This document shows, piece by piece, positions 26,966 to 39,949 of a stretch of DNA of 64,000 nucleotides. The notes beneath the pieces were generated by a model, which saw only the letters and a program-made list of their open reading frames with translations, was not told the DNA's origin and searched no databases. The stretch comes from Moringa oleifera. Taxonomy: Eukaryota > Streptophyta > Magnoliopsida > Brassicales > Moringaceae. The stretch covers positions 5,148,501 through 5,212,500 of the forward strand of contig JAJFZO010000034.1 of NCBI GenBank assembly GCA_021397835.1, in the 5' to 3' direction. The position numbers were made by a program, and so were the translations under genes. Numbering within the stretch: the stretch's first letter is position 1; every line of letters begins with the position of its first letter.

Positions 26966-29880
26966 TATTGGAGATGTATTAGTCGTCTTTTATGGGCTTA
27001 ATGAAAGAGAAGCCCATTTAATAAGTAACTAGTGGGAAACTTATTACACCCAACCCATTAAGCGAAAAGGATGTTATTATATATAATCAGACCACAGCAT
27101 AAGGTGCAATCAAAGAAGTTGCCTAAAACAATAGGGATAGCCTTCCATTGCTTAAAAAAAAAAAAGCTTTAAGCCTAGTCAACAAGGATACCTATCTTTT
27201 AACCTCTAGCCATGAACATGATTACACAAGTTAATCAAAATTCCTTATAATCACTTTTCAGACAGTTCAATGATGATATAAACACTTATCCCAGAATCGA
27301 TTTTTGATTCTAAAAGACAACCATTCATAAAACCCAGTTGTGCTCCTTTACTTTATAAATATCCAAGTACACTTTAAATAAAAGTAAGTTATTTTCGATT
27401 TACTTAATGTTTTGCTGTCAATTTGATTACTCATTTTAAGTATCAAAGTGATCCCTTAAAGAAGCCCCATGTTAACTTTTTTCTAGGTTTTGCAAGCAAG
27501 AAATCAAGTCATTATTCTTGCCCATTGAACAAAAGCCTCATCAAAGCCCTATTCATCGTCATTCTCCCACTAGTTTTAGTCATTTTTCATCTCTATTTAT
27601 CTATTTGTACCATTTTTGGTAGTAAGAATCGGCACTATCTACCGGAAGTTAACATAAAAATCATAACTCTCTAGAGATCTTAAAGTTAACATAAACTAAG
27701 ATGTTACGTCTAACCAAGCCACTCATGAACTTGCTCTTATACCTTCATTTGAAGGAGCTCTCGTATATTCTTCTCAGTCAATGAATATCCCATAATTCTT
27801 TCGTTTGGCGGAACTTTCGCATACCCTACTTTGGTGTCCTCCCCACCAATATACTAACACAAGCACCTCCAAACCTAGGCCAAACTTGACCTGAAAAATC
27901 ACTAGTTCTCGAAGAGCAAAGGACGAACCAAATTTTTTTTTATGGCCTTATTAATCATCACTTCTTTAGAAGAAACCTACCTCAACCACCTTAGCTTTTA
28001 AACCTCTAGCTTCTTGGATGAACCAATTAATTTTATGTTATACCATTTTTTTTTAATGTAGCATGTTTTAAATTTTTACTTTTATGATTTTAATTTTTCT
28101 TTGTGATAGGATGAAGATTGTCAGGTGTGATACGGGATAATTTTAATTAAGTACATTCGTTTTTTATGTAAAACAAGCAAACTTATTTGATCAAAATTTT
28201 CATATTGCATACAAAACACATTAAAGTCTAGCTTCCTATATCGTGGAGAAGTTACTCTAAACAAGTAGCCATATGCATGCTCTTTGAGCAAATAGAATTA
28301 TACTTCTTCATGTGTACTTAAGTAAAATACATATGGAAGTCCCTAATGAAGGAAAAATGACGTGTTATTTTGTTGAAAAAAAAAATCTTTTTATGCATCA
28401 TTGCCAAGTCAGACTTGCTACCGTTCAAGATTATATACAATATAAACTCGCTCACGACAAATTCATGACCAACTTTCTTTTCATTTGAACTTTTAAAAAA
28501 TTAAAGAAAAAAAACAAAGAACATTGTTCACTCGCTTGTTAATGCCAATTAGAGAATCGCACTAAAACAAACGTCACACCATAAATTTGTGGCAAAATTC
28601 AATTAAATTAATAGCAGAGAAAATGAATTATACACTGATAAGTCTGAAACTTTTTCATGAATTACTGTAAAATGGTATAAGGCAATATCTAACAGAACTC
28701 CATATATTTTTTTTTCATCACCAACGAAAGTATATAAAGTAGCACAAATTATTAGTTACAATATGTAAATTATGATTACTTATGAAACATAACATGGCAA
28801 CGAGTTCTTTCATGAAAACATAATCTAATAAATGTTGATAGTACAAACCATATTTTTCATTTTTTATCTACATTTGATTTTATATTGACTTCATATACTC
28901 AATTTTGAATATTTTAAAATAACTTAAAATTTCTTAATCAAAACAATAAAAATAAAATTGACAATTCACACAAAGGTACAGTTAAAAAGCTTATCTCAAT
29001 GGTGATTCCCAATTTTTCCCTTAAACTGAAAAAAATAAGTACAATAAATTAGTAATATTCTAACAATTATAAAAATTTTTAAAAAACAAATGTTACATAA
29101 AAATCAAGATAATCACATAAACATGATCAAAATAAACTTATCCAATAAATTATATGGTTCAACATAATGGAAATGATGAAAACCCAAAAAAAAAAAAAAC
29201 TAATAAAGATAGAAAGTGAGTTATAAAAATTGAAATTGTAAGAATACGTATCTTTTTTTTTTTTTTAAATGGCTACTTATCTCATGCAAATTTGAATAAT
29301 TTGAAAGCGATTTTATAGCAAATTTCAAAAAAAGAAAAAAAGATGAAAAAAACGAGAATTTTAAGAAAGGGAATAGACTTTGGCAAAGAGAGAATGATAG
29401 TTTTGACTGCGTGAACTTACATGAGGATAAGGAAGAAGACGAATGCAAATTAGGGTTAATGGAGAAGGCATTGTTTCACAGCGAAGAGTATATCCACATG
29501 CTTGGCCACCTTTGTTGTTAGCCCCAGGATAACACGAGGAAGGAAGCCCTAAATTGAGGTTTATCCTCGTTTTTATCCTGGAAGCTACAACACAGGTTTT
29601 CAAGCTTCCATGTTTTGATGTCGATCCCACCAAACAACTGATGACATAACCTTCTTGACGATATAGACAATAACTATCTTTCTCCTGATCCTTTATTCTC
29701 AATCATTTTAGTTAATAGTTCTAATAAGCCACCAACTATTACGCGTCATTCTTATCCATTTTCTGTATACAGAGAAATTCCCTTAATGGTAATTTTGTTA
29801 AAGGAAAAAAAATGAATAACAATTACTAGTCTTCCAAATAAATATGTGCCACGTTTAATTACCGTAATTAGAATAAGCAT
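26966..29880 (+). mobile_element. Array unit U2 (LTR2 26966-27624 plus internal)
   Basis: LTR2 is 659 bp with TATA-like CTTTATAAAT at 27351-27360. It carries an expanded A-tract (27163-27174) shared with LTR3 and LTR4. The primer-site-like sequence is TCGGCACTATCTACCGG. The leader has lost about 100 bp near 27800 compared with U0, U1 and the gypsy element. The antisense open stretch is at 29361-29702. Confidence 0.8.
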
Positions 29881-32765
29881 TATTGGAGATGTATTAGTCG
29901 TCTTTTATGGGCTTAATGTAAGAGAAGCCCATTTAATAAGTAACTAGTGCGAAACTTATTGCACCCAACCCATTAAGCAAAAAGGATGTTATTATATATA
30001 ATCAGACCACAGCATAAGGTGCAATCAAAGAAGTGGCCTAAAACAATAGGGATAGCCTTCCATTGCTAAAAAAAAAAAAAAAAAAAGCTTTAAGCCTAGT
30101 CAATAGGGATACCTCTCTTTTAACCTCTAGCCATGAACATAATTACACAAGTCACTCAAAATTTGTTATAAGCACTTTTCAGACAGTTCAATGATGATAT
30201 AAACACTTATCCTTGAATCGATTTATGATTCTAAAAGATAACCATTCATAAAACCCAGTTGTGCTTCCTTTACTTTATAAATATCCGAGTACACTCTAAA
30301 CAAAAGTAAGTTAATTTTGATTTACTTAATGTTTTGCTGTCAATTCGATTACACATTTTAAGTATCAAAGTGATCCCTTAAAGGCGCCCGATGTTAACTT
30401 TTTTCTAAGTTTTGCAAGTAAGAAATCAAGTCATTATTCTTGCCTAGTGAACATAAGCCTCATCAAAGCTCTATTCATCGTCATTCTCCCACTAGTTTTA
30501 GTCATTTTTCATCTCTATTTATCTATTTGTACCATTTTTGGTACCGGAAGTTAACATAAAAATCGTAACTCTCTAGAGATCCTGAAGTTAACATAAACTA
30601 AGATGTTACGTCTAACCAAACCACTCATGAACTGGCTCTTACACCTCCATTTGAAAGAGCTCTCATATATTCTTCTCAGTCAATGAATATCCCATAACTC
30701 TTTCGTTTGGGGGAATTCTCGCATATCCTACTTTGGTGTCCTCCCCACCAATATGCTAACATAAGCACCTCCAAACCTAGGCCAAACTTGACCTGAAAAA
30801 TCACTAGTTCTCGAAGAGCAACGGACGAACCATTTTTTTTTTTTTTGTGGCCTTATTAATCATCACCTATTTAGAAGAAACCTACCTTAACCACCTTAGC
30901 ATTTAAACCTCTAGCTTTTTGGATGAACTAATTAATTTTATGTTATACCATTTTTTTTTAATGTAGCATGTTTTAAATTTTTACTTTTATGATTTTAATT
31001 TTTCTTTGTGATAGGATGAAGATTGTTAGGTGTGATACGGGATAATTTTAATTAAGTACATTCATTTTTTATGTAAAACAAGCAAACTTATTTGATCAAA
31101 ATTTTCATATTGCATATAAAACACATTAAAGTCTAGCTTCCCATATCCTGGAGAAGTTACTCTAAACAAGTAGCCATATTCATGCTCTTTGAGCAAATAG
31201 AATTATACTTCTTCATGTGTACTTAAGTAAAATACATATGGAAGTCCCTAATGAAGGCACAATGACGTGTTATTTTGTTGAAAAAAAATCTTTTTATGCA
31301 TCATTGCCAAGTCAAACTTGCTACCGTTCAAGATTGTATACAATATAAACTCGCTCACGACAAATTCATGACCAACTTTCTTTTCATTTGAACTTTAAAA
31401 AAATTAAAGAAAAAAAACAAAGAACATTATTCATTCGCTTGTTAATGCGAATTAGAGAATCGCACTAAAGCAAGTGTCAAAACCATAAATTTGTGGCAAA
31501 ATTCAATTCAATTAATAGCAGAGAAAATGAATTATACATTGACAAGTTTGAAACTTTTTCATGAATTGCTGTAAAATGGTATAAGGCAATATCTAACAGA
31601 ACTCCATATATTTTTTTTCATCACCTACGAAAGTATATAAAGTAGCACTTATTAGTTACAATATGTAAATTATGATTACTTATGAAACATAACATAGCAA
31701 CGAGCTCTTTCATGAAAACATAATCTAATAAATGTTGATAGTACAAACCATATTTTTCATTTTATATCTACATTTGATTTTATATTGACTTCATATACTC
31801 AATTTTGAATATTTTAAAATAACTTAAAATTTCTTAATCAAAACAATAAAAATAAAATTGACAATTCACACAAAGGTATAGTTAAAAAGCTTATCTCAAT
31901 GGCGATTCCCAATTTTTCTCTTAAACTAAAAAAAATAAATTAGTAATATTCTAACAATTATAAAAATTTTTAAAAAAACAAATGTTAAATACAAATCAAG
32001 ATAATCACATAAACATGATCAAAATAAACTTATCCAATAAATTATATGGTTCAACATAATGAAAATGATGAAAAAACGAAACAAAAACAACTAATAAAGA
32101 TAGAAAGTGAGTTATAAAAATTGAAATTGCAAGAATACGTATCTTTTTTTTAAAATGGCTACTTATCTCATGCGAATTTGAATAATTTGAAAGCGATTTT
32201 ATAGCAAATTTCTAAAAAAGAAAAAAGGATGAACAGAACGAGAATTTGAAGAAAGGGAATAAACTTTGGCAAAGAGAGAATGAAAGTTTTGACTGCTTGC
32301 ACTTACATGTGGATAAGGAAGAAGATGAATGCAAATTAGGGTTAACAGAGAAGGTTTTGTTTCATAACGAAGAGTATATCCACATGCTTGGCCACCTTTG
32401 TTGTTAGCCCCAGGATAACACGAGGAAAGAAGCCCTAAATTGAGGTTTATCCTCGTTTTTATCCTGGAAGCTACAACATAGGTTTTCAAGCTTCCATGTT
32501 TTGATGTCGATCCCACCAAACAACTGATGACATAACCTTCTTGACGATGTAGACAACAACCATCTTTCTCCCGATCCTTTATTCTTAATCATTTTAGTAA
32601 ATAGTTCTAATGAGACACCAACTATTACGCGTCATTCTTATCCATTTGCTGTATACAGAGAAATTCCCTTAATGGTAATTTTGTTAAAGGAAAAAAATGA
32701 ATAACAATTACTAGCCTTCCAAATAAATATGTGCCACGTTTAATTACCGTAATTAGAATGAGCAT
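29881..32765 (+). mobile_element. Array unit U3 (LTR3 29881-30543 plus internal), primer site deleted
   Basis: LTR3 runs straight from TTTTTGGTA into CCGGAAGTTAAC at 30536-30552. Compared with U2, 20 bp covering the last LTR bases and the primer-binding site are gone, with TA microhomology at the junction. A copy made from this unit could not prime reverse transcription. It shares the leader deletion and A-tract with U2 and U4. The antisense open stretch is at 32199-32519. Confidence 0.8.
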
Positions 32766-35696
32766 TATTGGAGATGTATTAGTCGTCTTTTATGGGCTTA
32801 ATGAAAGAGAAGCCCATTTAATAAGTAACTAGTGCGAAACTTGTTGCACCCAACCCATTAAGCGAAAAGGATGTTGTTATATATAATCAGAGCACAGTAT
32901 AAGGTGCAATCAAAGATGTGGCCTAAAATAATAGGGATAGCCTTCCATTGCTAAAAAAAAAAAAAAAAAGATTTAAGCCTAGTCAACAGGGATACCTCTC
33001 TTTTAACCTCTAGCCATGAACATAATTACACAAGTTACTCAAAATTCATTATAATCACTTTTCAGACAGTTCAATGATGATATAGACACCTTATCCTTGA
33101 ATCGATTTATGATTCTAAAAGATAACCATTCATAAAACCCAGTTGTGCTTCCTTTACTTTATAAATATCCAAGTACACTCTGAACAAAAGTAAGTTATTT
33201 TTGATTTACTTAATGTTTTGCTATCAATTCGTTTACTCAGTTTAAGTATCAAAGCGATCCCTTAAAGGCACCCGATGTTAACTTTTTTCTAAGTTTTGCA
33301 AGCAAGAAATCAAATCATTATTCTTGCCTACTGAACATAAGCCTCATTAAAGCTCTATTCATCGTCATTCTCCCACTAGTTTTAGTCATTTTTCATCTCT
33401 AGTTATCTATTTGTACCATTTTTGGTAGTAAGAATTGGCGCTATCTACTGGAAGTTAACATAAAAATCATAACTCTCTAGAGATCCTAAAGTTAACATAA
33501 CTAAGATGTTACCTCTAACCAAACCACTCATGAACTTGCTCTTATACCTTCATTTGAAGGAGCTCTCGTGTATTCTTCTCAGTCAATGAATATCCCATAA
33601 CTCTTTCATTTGGGAGAAGTCTCGCATATCCTACTTTGGTGTCCTCCCCACCAATATGCTAACACAAGCACCTCCAAACCTAGGCCAATCTTGACCTGAA
33701 AAATCACTAGTTCTCGAAGAGCGAAAGACGAACCAATTTTTTTTTTATGGCCTTATTAATCATCACCTCTTTAGAAGAAACCTACCTCAACCACCCTAGC
33801 TTTTAAACCTCTAGCTTTTTGGATGAGCCAATTAATTTTATGTTATACCATTTTTTTTAATGTAGTATGTTTTAACTTTTCGTTTTTATGATTTTAGTTT
33901 TTCTCTATGATAGGATGAAGATTGTTAGGTGTGATATGCGATAATTTTAATTAAGTACATTCATTTTTTGTGTAAAACAAGCAAACTTATTTGATCAAAA
34001 TTTTCATATTGCATATAAAACACATTAAAGTCTAGCTTCTCATATCTTGGAGAAGTTACTCTAAACAAGTAGCCATATTCATGCTCTTTGAGCAAATAGA
34101 ATTATACTTCTTCATGTGTACTTAAGTAAAATACATATGGAAGTTCCTAATGAAGGCAAAATGACATGTGTTATTTTGTTGAAAAAAAAATCTTTTTATG
34201 CGTCATTGCCAACTCAGACTTGCTACCGTTCAAGATTCTATACAATATAAACTCGCTCACGACAAATTCATGACTGACTTTCTTTTCATTTGAACTTTCA
34301 AAAAATTAAAGAAAAAAACAAAGAACATTGTTCACTCGCTTGTTAACGCCAATTAGAGAATCGCACTAAAATAAGCATCACACCATAAATTTACGATAAA
34401 ATTCAATTCAATTAATAGCAGAGAAAATGAATATACACTGATAAGTCTGAAACTTTTTCATGAATTGCTGCAAAATGGTATAAGGCAATATCTAACAGAA
34501 CTCCATATATATTTTTTTTCAATCACCTATGAAAGTATATAAAGTAGCACAAATTATTAATTACAATATGTAAATTATGATTACTTAAGAAAGATAAAAT
34601 AGCAACGAGTTCTTTCATGAAAACATAATCTAATAAATGTTGATAGTACAAACCATATTTTTCATTTTCTATCTACATTTGATTTTATATTGACTTCATA
34701 TACTCAATTTTGAATATTTTAAAATAACTTAAAATTTCTTAATCAAAACAATAAAAATAAAATTAACAATTCACACGAAGGTATAGTTGAAAAGCTTATC
34801 TCAATTGTGATTCCCAATTTTTCTCTCAAACTAAAAAAAAAAAAAACTAATTACAATAAATTAGTGATATTCCAACCATTGTGAAATTTTTTAAAAAATT
34901 AAATGTTGCATATAAATCAAGATAGTCCCATAAACATGATAAAAACAAGCTTGTCCAATAAATTATATGCTTCAATGTAATTAAAATGATGAAAAAAACA
35001 AAAAAAGAAAAAAAAAACCTTATAGAGATAGAAAATGAGTTATAAAAATTGATATTGCGAGAATATGTAGTTTTTTTTTTTAGAAAAATGGTTGCTTATC
35101 TCATGCGAATTAAAATCATTTGAAAGTGATTTTGTAAATTTTTTTTGTTTAAAAAATGACCAAAAGAATGCGGATTTTGAGAAAAGGAATAGACTTGTGC
35201 AAAGAGAGAACGAAAGTTTTGAGTGCGTGAACTTACATGAGGATAAGGAAGAACAAGAATGCAAGTAGGGTTAAGGGAGAAGGTTTTGTTTTGGAGAGGA
35301 GAATGTATCCACATGCTCGGCCACCTTTGTCGTTAACACCAGGACCAATTGAGGAAAGAAGCCCCAAATTGAGCTTTATCTCTGTTTTTATCCTGGATGC
35401 GATGACATAGGGTTCCCAAGCTTTCATGTTTTGTTGTTGATCCCATCAAGAAATCGATAACATAACCTTCTTGACGATATCAACAAGAACCATCTTTCTT
35501 CTGACCCTTTATTCTTAATCATTTTGGTTAATAGTTCTAATGAGACACCAACGGTTACACCTCATTCTTATCCCCTTTGTTGCATAAAGAGAAATTCTCT
35601 TAATGGCAATTTTGTTTAAGGAAATAAATCAATAAAAATTACTAGTCTTCCAAATAAATATGTGCCACGTTTAATTATCGTAATTAGAATGAGCAT
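32766..35696 (+). mobile_element. Array unit U4 (LTR4 32766-33430 plus internal)
   Basis: LTR4 is 665 bp and is followed by TTGGCGCTATCTACTGG, the best-preserved primer-site-like sequence in the array. The first half carries the derived leader deletion and A-tract of U2/U3. From about 34.8 kb onwards it resembles U0 instead, marking the right edge of the homogenised block. The antisense stretch at 35233-35427 is of the U0 type. Confidence 0.8.
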
Positions 35697-37306
35697 TATT
35701 AGAGATGTATCAGGTGTCTTTTATGGGCTTAATGAAATAGAAGCCCATTTAATAAGTTATGCTTCCTTTACTTTATAAATATCCAAGTACACAAAAAAAA
35801 AAAAAAACTAAGTTATTTTCAATTTAATTAATGTGTCATTGTCAATTCGATTATTCATTTAAGTATTAGTTTGATCCCTTATAGAGACTCAATGTTCACT
35901 TATTCGTATGTTTTTGCGAGCAAGAAATCAAGTCATTGTTCTTGCCTATTAAACATAAGCATCATTAGAGCTCTATTCCTTATCTTTTTTCCACTGGTTT
36001 TAGTCATTTTTCTTCTCTGTCTCTCTATTCGTACCATTTTTAACAGTAATAATTGGCATTATCTACTCGAAGGTAACATCAAAATCATAACTCTTTAGAG
36101 ATCCTGATTACAAACTAAGACCATACCTTAACCAAACCACTTATGAACTTGCTCTTGCATCTTCATTTGAGGGAGCTGTTGCATGTCCTTCTTAATCGAT
36201 GAATATCTTGTAACTCCCTCTTTACACAACCTCAACATCCATTATTAGCTTCAACATCCTTATGATGGCATTACCACCTCAATTACCTTTGTGATATGAC
36301 TTGCTATATCTATCCATTCAACCATGAAAGTACCCATTCAACTGCCTTATTTTACTTTGGCATCCTCCCTACCAAAATCCTAACACAATCACCTTCGAAC
36401 CCAAGCCAAACTCGACCTCTAGATCCACTAGCTCCTTAAGAGCAAAGAACCAACCAGTTATTTTGTCTATAAACTTATTAATCATCAACTCTTTATAGGA
36501 AACCCACCTTAACTACCTTAATTTATAAATCTCCAATTCAAATTGATTCTATATTATATTATATTTTTGATGTAGCATGTTTTAACTTTCATTTTTTATA
36601 ATTTTAATTTTTCTCTGTTATATGACGAAGATTGTAAGGTGTGATACACGGTAGTTTTAATTAAGCACAGTAGTTTCATGTTTAAAACAAGCAAACTTAT
36701 TTGGTCAAATTTAACGTATTGCATATAAAACACATTAAAGTTTAGCTCGCCTTTTCTTCGAGAAGTCACTCCAAACAAACAGCCACACTTATGCTTTTTA
36801 AGCAAATAAAATTATACTTGTACATGGATACTTAAGTGAAATAAATCTAGAAGTCCCTAATGAAGGCAAAGCAACATGTGGTACTTTGCTGAAAAACAAC
36901 GAACTTTCTGTGCATCATTGCCAAGTTAGACTTGTTATGCTTCAAGATTCCATACAATGTAAACTAACTCATTGCAAATTTATAACAAACTTTGCTTTCA
37001 TTTTAACTTTAAAAAAAAAACTAAATAAAAACTTCCATCTTTGATTGTTGATCCCATTAAGAAACCAATGACATAACTTCTTTATGATATCAGCAAGAAC
37101 CATCTTTCTCTCGGCCTTTTATTCTTAATCATTTTAGTTAATAGTTTTAATGAGATAGTAACTATTACACGCCATTTTTATCCCTTTTGTTATATAAAGA
37201 GACATTCCTTTGACAATGATTTTGTTTAAGGAAACAAATCAATAAGAATTACTAGTCTTCCAAATACATATGTGCCATGTTTAATTACCATAATTAAAAT
37301 GAGCAT
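35697..37306 (+). mobile_element. Array unit U5 (LTR5 35697-36048), twice deleted
   Basis: LTR5 lacks about 300 bp in its middle: AATAAGTTATGCTTCC at 35750-35765 joins segments normally separated by the A-tract region. The internal region lacks about 1.1 kb at an A-run junction near 37013-37030, where the sequence jumps to CTTCCATCTTTGATTGTTGA. The unit is therefore only 1610 bp. Its leader is of the full, ancestral type. Confidence 0.75.
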
Positions 37307-37934
37307 TGCTAGAGATCTAATAGGCATCATTTATGGGTTTAATGAAAGAGAAGCCTATTTAATAAATTACCAGCGCAAAACTTATTGCACCCAACCCATT
37401 AAAGGAAAAAGATGCTATTATAATCGGACTAAAACATAAAGGTCCAATCAAAGAATTGACCCAAAACAGTAAGGGTAACCTTCCATTGCTAAAAAGAGCT
37501 TTAAGCCTAATCAGTAGGGATACCTTTCCTTCAACCTCTAGCCATGAACATAATTATAGAACTTAGTAGAAATTCATTGTAACCACTTCTCAAACAGCTC
37601 AACGATGATATAAACACCTCATCCTTGAATTGATTTATGATTCTAAGTTCATAAAGGCCAGTTGTGCCTCCTTTACTCTATAAATATCTAAGTATACTCT
37701 TAAAACTAAGTTATTTTAATTTACTTCATGTTTTGTTGTCAAAATGATTACTCATTAAGAATTGGAGTTAGGGACATCCCAAGTTCACTTCTGTCTAGGT
37801 TTTGCAGGCAAGCAATCGAGTCCTCGTTCTTGCCCATTAGAGAAAGGCAACATCAAAGCTCTATTCTTCATCATTTTTCCACTGGTTTTAATCATTTTTC
37901 ATCTGTCTCTTTATTCTTACCATTTTTGGCAACA
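37307..37934 (+). repeat. LTR6: 5' LTR of the gypsy element
   Basis: 628 bp, TGCTAG...CAACA, with TATA-like CTCTATAAAT near 37677. It is followed by ATAATTGGTACTATCTATGG, a mutated TGGCGCC-type primer site. By eye it resembles the array LTRs more than LTR7. Confidence 0.8.
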
Positions 37935-38430
37935 ATAATTGGTACTATCTATGGAAAGTTAACATAAAAATCATAACTCTTTATAGATCCTAATCTACAA
38001 ACAAGGACCATACCGCTAACCAAAACATTCATGAACTTACTCTTATACCATCATTTGAGGGGACTCTTGCATATCCTTTTTAATCAATGAACATCTTGTC
38101 ACTCCCTACTTACATAACCTTAATGTCCACCATTGCATTCACCATCCTTATGATGGCAATGCCATCTCGACTACTTTTTGTGACTCGACCTGTTGTAGCT
38201 ATCCATTCAACCATAAAAGTACCCATTCAATAGCCTCACCCTACTTGGTGTCCTCCCTACTAGTATCCTAGTATAACCACCTTCAAACTCATGCCAAACT
38301 CGACCTTGAGAACAATTGGCTCCTTAAGAACAAAAGATAAACCAATTATTTTATCTATTCCATAGCCAAATTAATCATCAGCTCTTCGAAGGGAACCCAC
38401 ATTAACCTCTTTAACCTTTCAACCTCTAAG

Positions 38431-39660
38431 ATGGCATTGGAGAGGTCGGCCAAGAAAACTTCCATCCTGATTATAATGAACAAGCCAAAAAAAAACCCTC
38501 TATATTTGAGCAAGTTCATTGCATTAGAAAAAAAAAAGAAAATGAAGAAGATAAAAATGATAAGGCAACCATGATGTTGTAGCCAAAGAAAGCTATGTAT
38601 GAAGAACTTAAAAGGCAGATTCAGTTTCTCAATCAAAAGATGAAGGTACTGTTTGGCCTGAGAAATCATTAAATGTTGAATGAATACAAGTATGTAATGG
38701 AATCACCTTTTTTTTTTAATTATATACTTCGAGTTTCAATACCATATAAGTATAAGATTCCGTGAATTGATCCATATGATGGGACCATTAATTCCTTAGA
38801 TTATTTGGAGAGGTTTAATACCATGATGGCTATCCAATGATGACTGATGCATAAATATAGAAGTTATTTTTTATCATGTTAACAAAGATAGCTCACTTAC
38901 GGTATTCATTTTTAAAATACAAAACAATAGATAGTTTTGAATCTTTTGAGATAACTTTTTTAGCTAAGTTTTTAAGTAGCATGATGAAAAAAAAAGATTC
39001 ATTTAATTTTTTTTCTAGTGAAGCATAGACCAGGAGAATCTTTGAGAAATTATATAAGAAGATTCTCCGAAGCCACTTTGAAAATGTAAGAGCTTGAGTA
39101 AACTATAGCTATTTTAGCCCTCAAGGAAGGTTTGGTAGATTGTCCATTCCATGACCTTTGGTAGGAATCTAGCTACTAATATGGATGCATTCATAACTAA
39201 AGTCAACAAGTATAACAATAAAAAAAGAAGATAAAAGGAGAAAACAAGAGTTATTATGCCATTTTTAATGAGGGGTTAGATCCAAACCTAGGAAAAATCC
39301 TTAATAAGTAATGAAGAATGAGGTGAAAACTTTTCAAGCTCTCGAAGTACTAAGAGAAAAGAAAATGAAATGAACAGGATAAAAAGAAATACACCCTACT
39401 GACAAAGTCTATACAACATGTTTTGACAATCATACAAGATGATCCAAAGGTTAGAAATCCATGTAGGATGTTAGTAGATCCAAGCTATTGAATCAAAAAA
39501 ATTTTATAAATTTCATAGTGATCATAGATATGATACAAAAGATTGTTGGGATTTGAAGAAACAAATCATACATCTTCTTAGTAGGGAACATCTTTCTCAT
39601 TATGTGGATAAAAATGGAGCACTAAAAGGAAGAACAAATAAATAATCAAAATCCCCTCAA
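38431..39660 (+). pseudogene. gag remnant of the Tat-type gypsy element
   Basis: A plausible start ATG lies at 38431 (MALERSAKKTSILIIMN), directly after the shared leader. The capsid-like Retrotrans_gag region at 38770-39150 contains PYDGTINSLDYLERFNTMMA and, after frame breaks, KHRPGESLRNYIRRFSEATL, the 'YDG..DP..HL..F' and 'KQ..ESLR.Y..RF..E' signatures. Near 39505-39620 the reading KFHSDHRYDTKDCWDLKKQI matches the 'FH.DHGHDTEEC..LK.QIE' motif that stands in place of a zinc knuckle in this lineage. At least six stops interrupt the frame. Confidence 0.75.
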
Positions 39661-39949
39661 GGAAGTACCAAAAGACAAATGCGAAGGGGGTATTATTCCT
39701 AAGAACTAGAAGTTGAACATACTTAATAATGGGAACAACAACCAGTTTCACCATTTTAGTCGACTTATTCAGTCTAAGCTAACGAATAAAGGAAATTAAT
39801 TAATGTGGTGACTAAAGGAATGGTATCCAATGGAGAAACCATGACCAAAAGGAAGGCATTTGCCAAAGAAAGATAAGAGGAAGGATTAGACACAAAAGAG
39901 CTCTGTTTTAAGAAACAATCTTTTTTTTTTTTAAAGCTAACTTATAAGG

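Larger units (their letters stand above)
21831..37306 (+). mobile_element. Head-to-tail array of a non-autonomous LTR retrotransposon
   Basis: Five LTR copies begin at 23955, 26966, 29881, 32766 and 35697, and a sixth at 37307 opens the adjacent gypsy element. Between successive LTRs lies one internal region, so neighbouring units share a single LTR. LTR start spacings are 3011, 2915, 2885, 2931 and 1610 bp. Each internal part begins with a primer-site-like TTGGCACTATCTACC and a leader also found in the adjacent gypsy element, then about 2 kb of DNA with no gag or pol. This is the structure expected from LTR-LTR or unequal recombination, not from independent insertions, because target duplications and paired LTRs are missing between units. 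Confidence 0.85.

Noticed and set aside
27423..27674. Plus-strand frame FASKKSSHYSCPLNKS, repeated at 35871-36098
   Set aside because: It lies in the LTR R/U5-like region of the array and is broken in other copies. Repetition is due to the LTR, not to a gene.
21831..37306. Regular repeats considered as a CRISPR-like or satellite array
   Set aside because: The unit is about 2.9 kb and contains a definable LTR, leader and primer site. No short repeats with unique spacers occur.
38355..38669. Minus-strand 104-codon frame over the gypsy gag start
   Set aside because: Low-complexity Phe-rich antisense of the A-rich gag N-terminus. The sense strand continues into recognised gag motifs.
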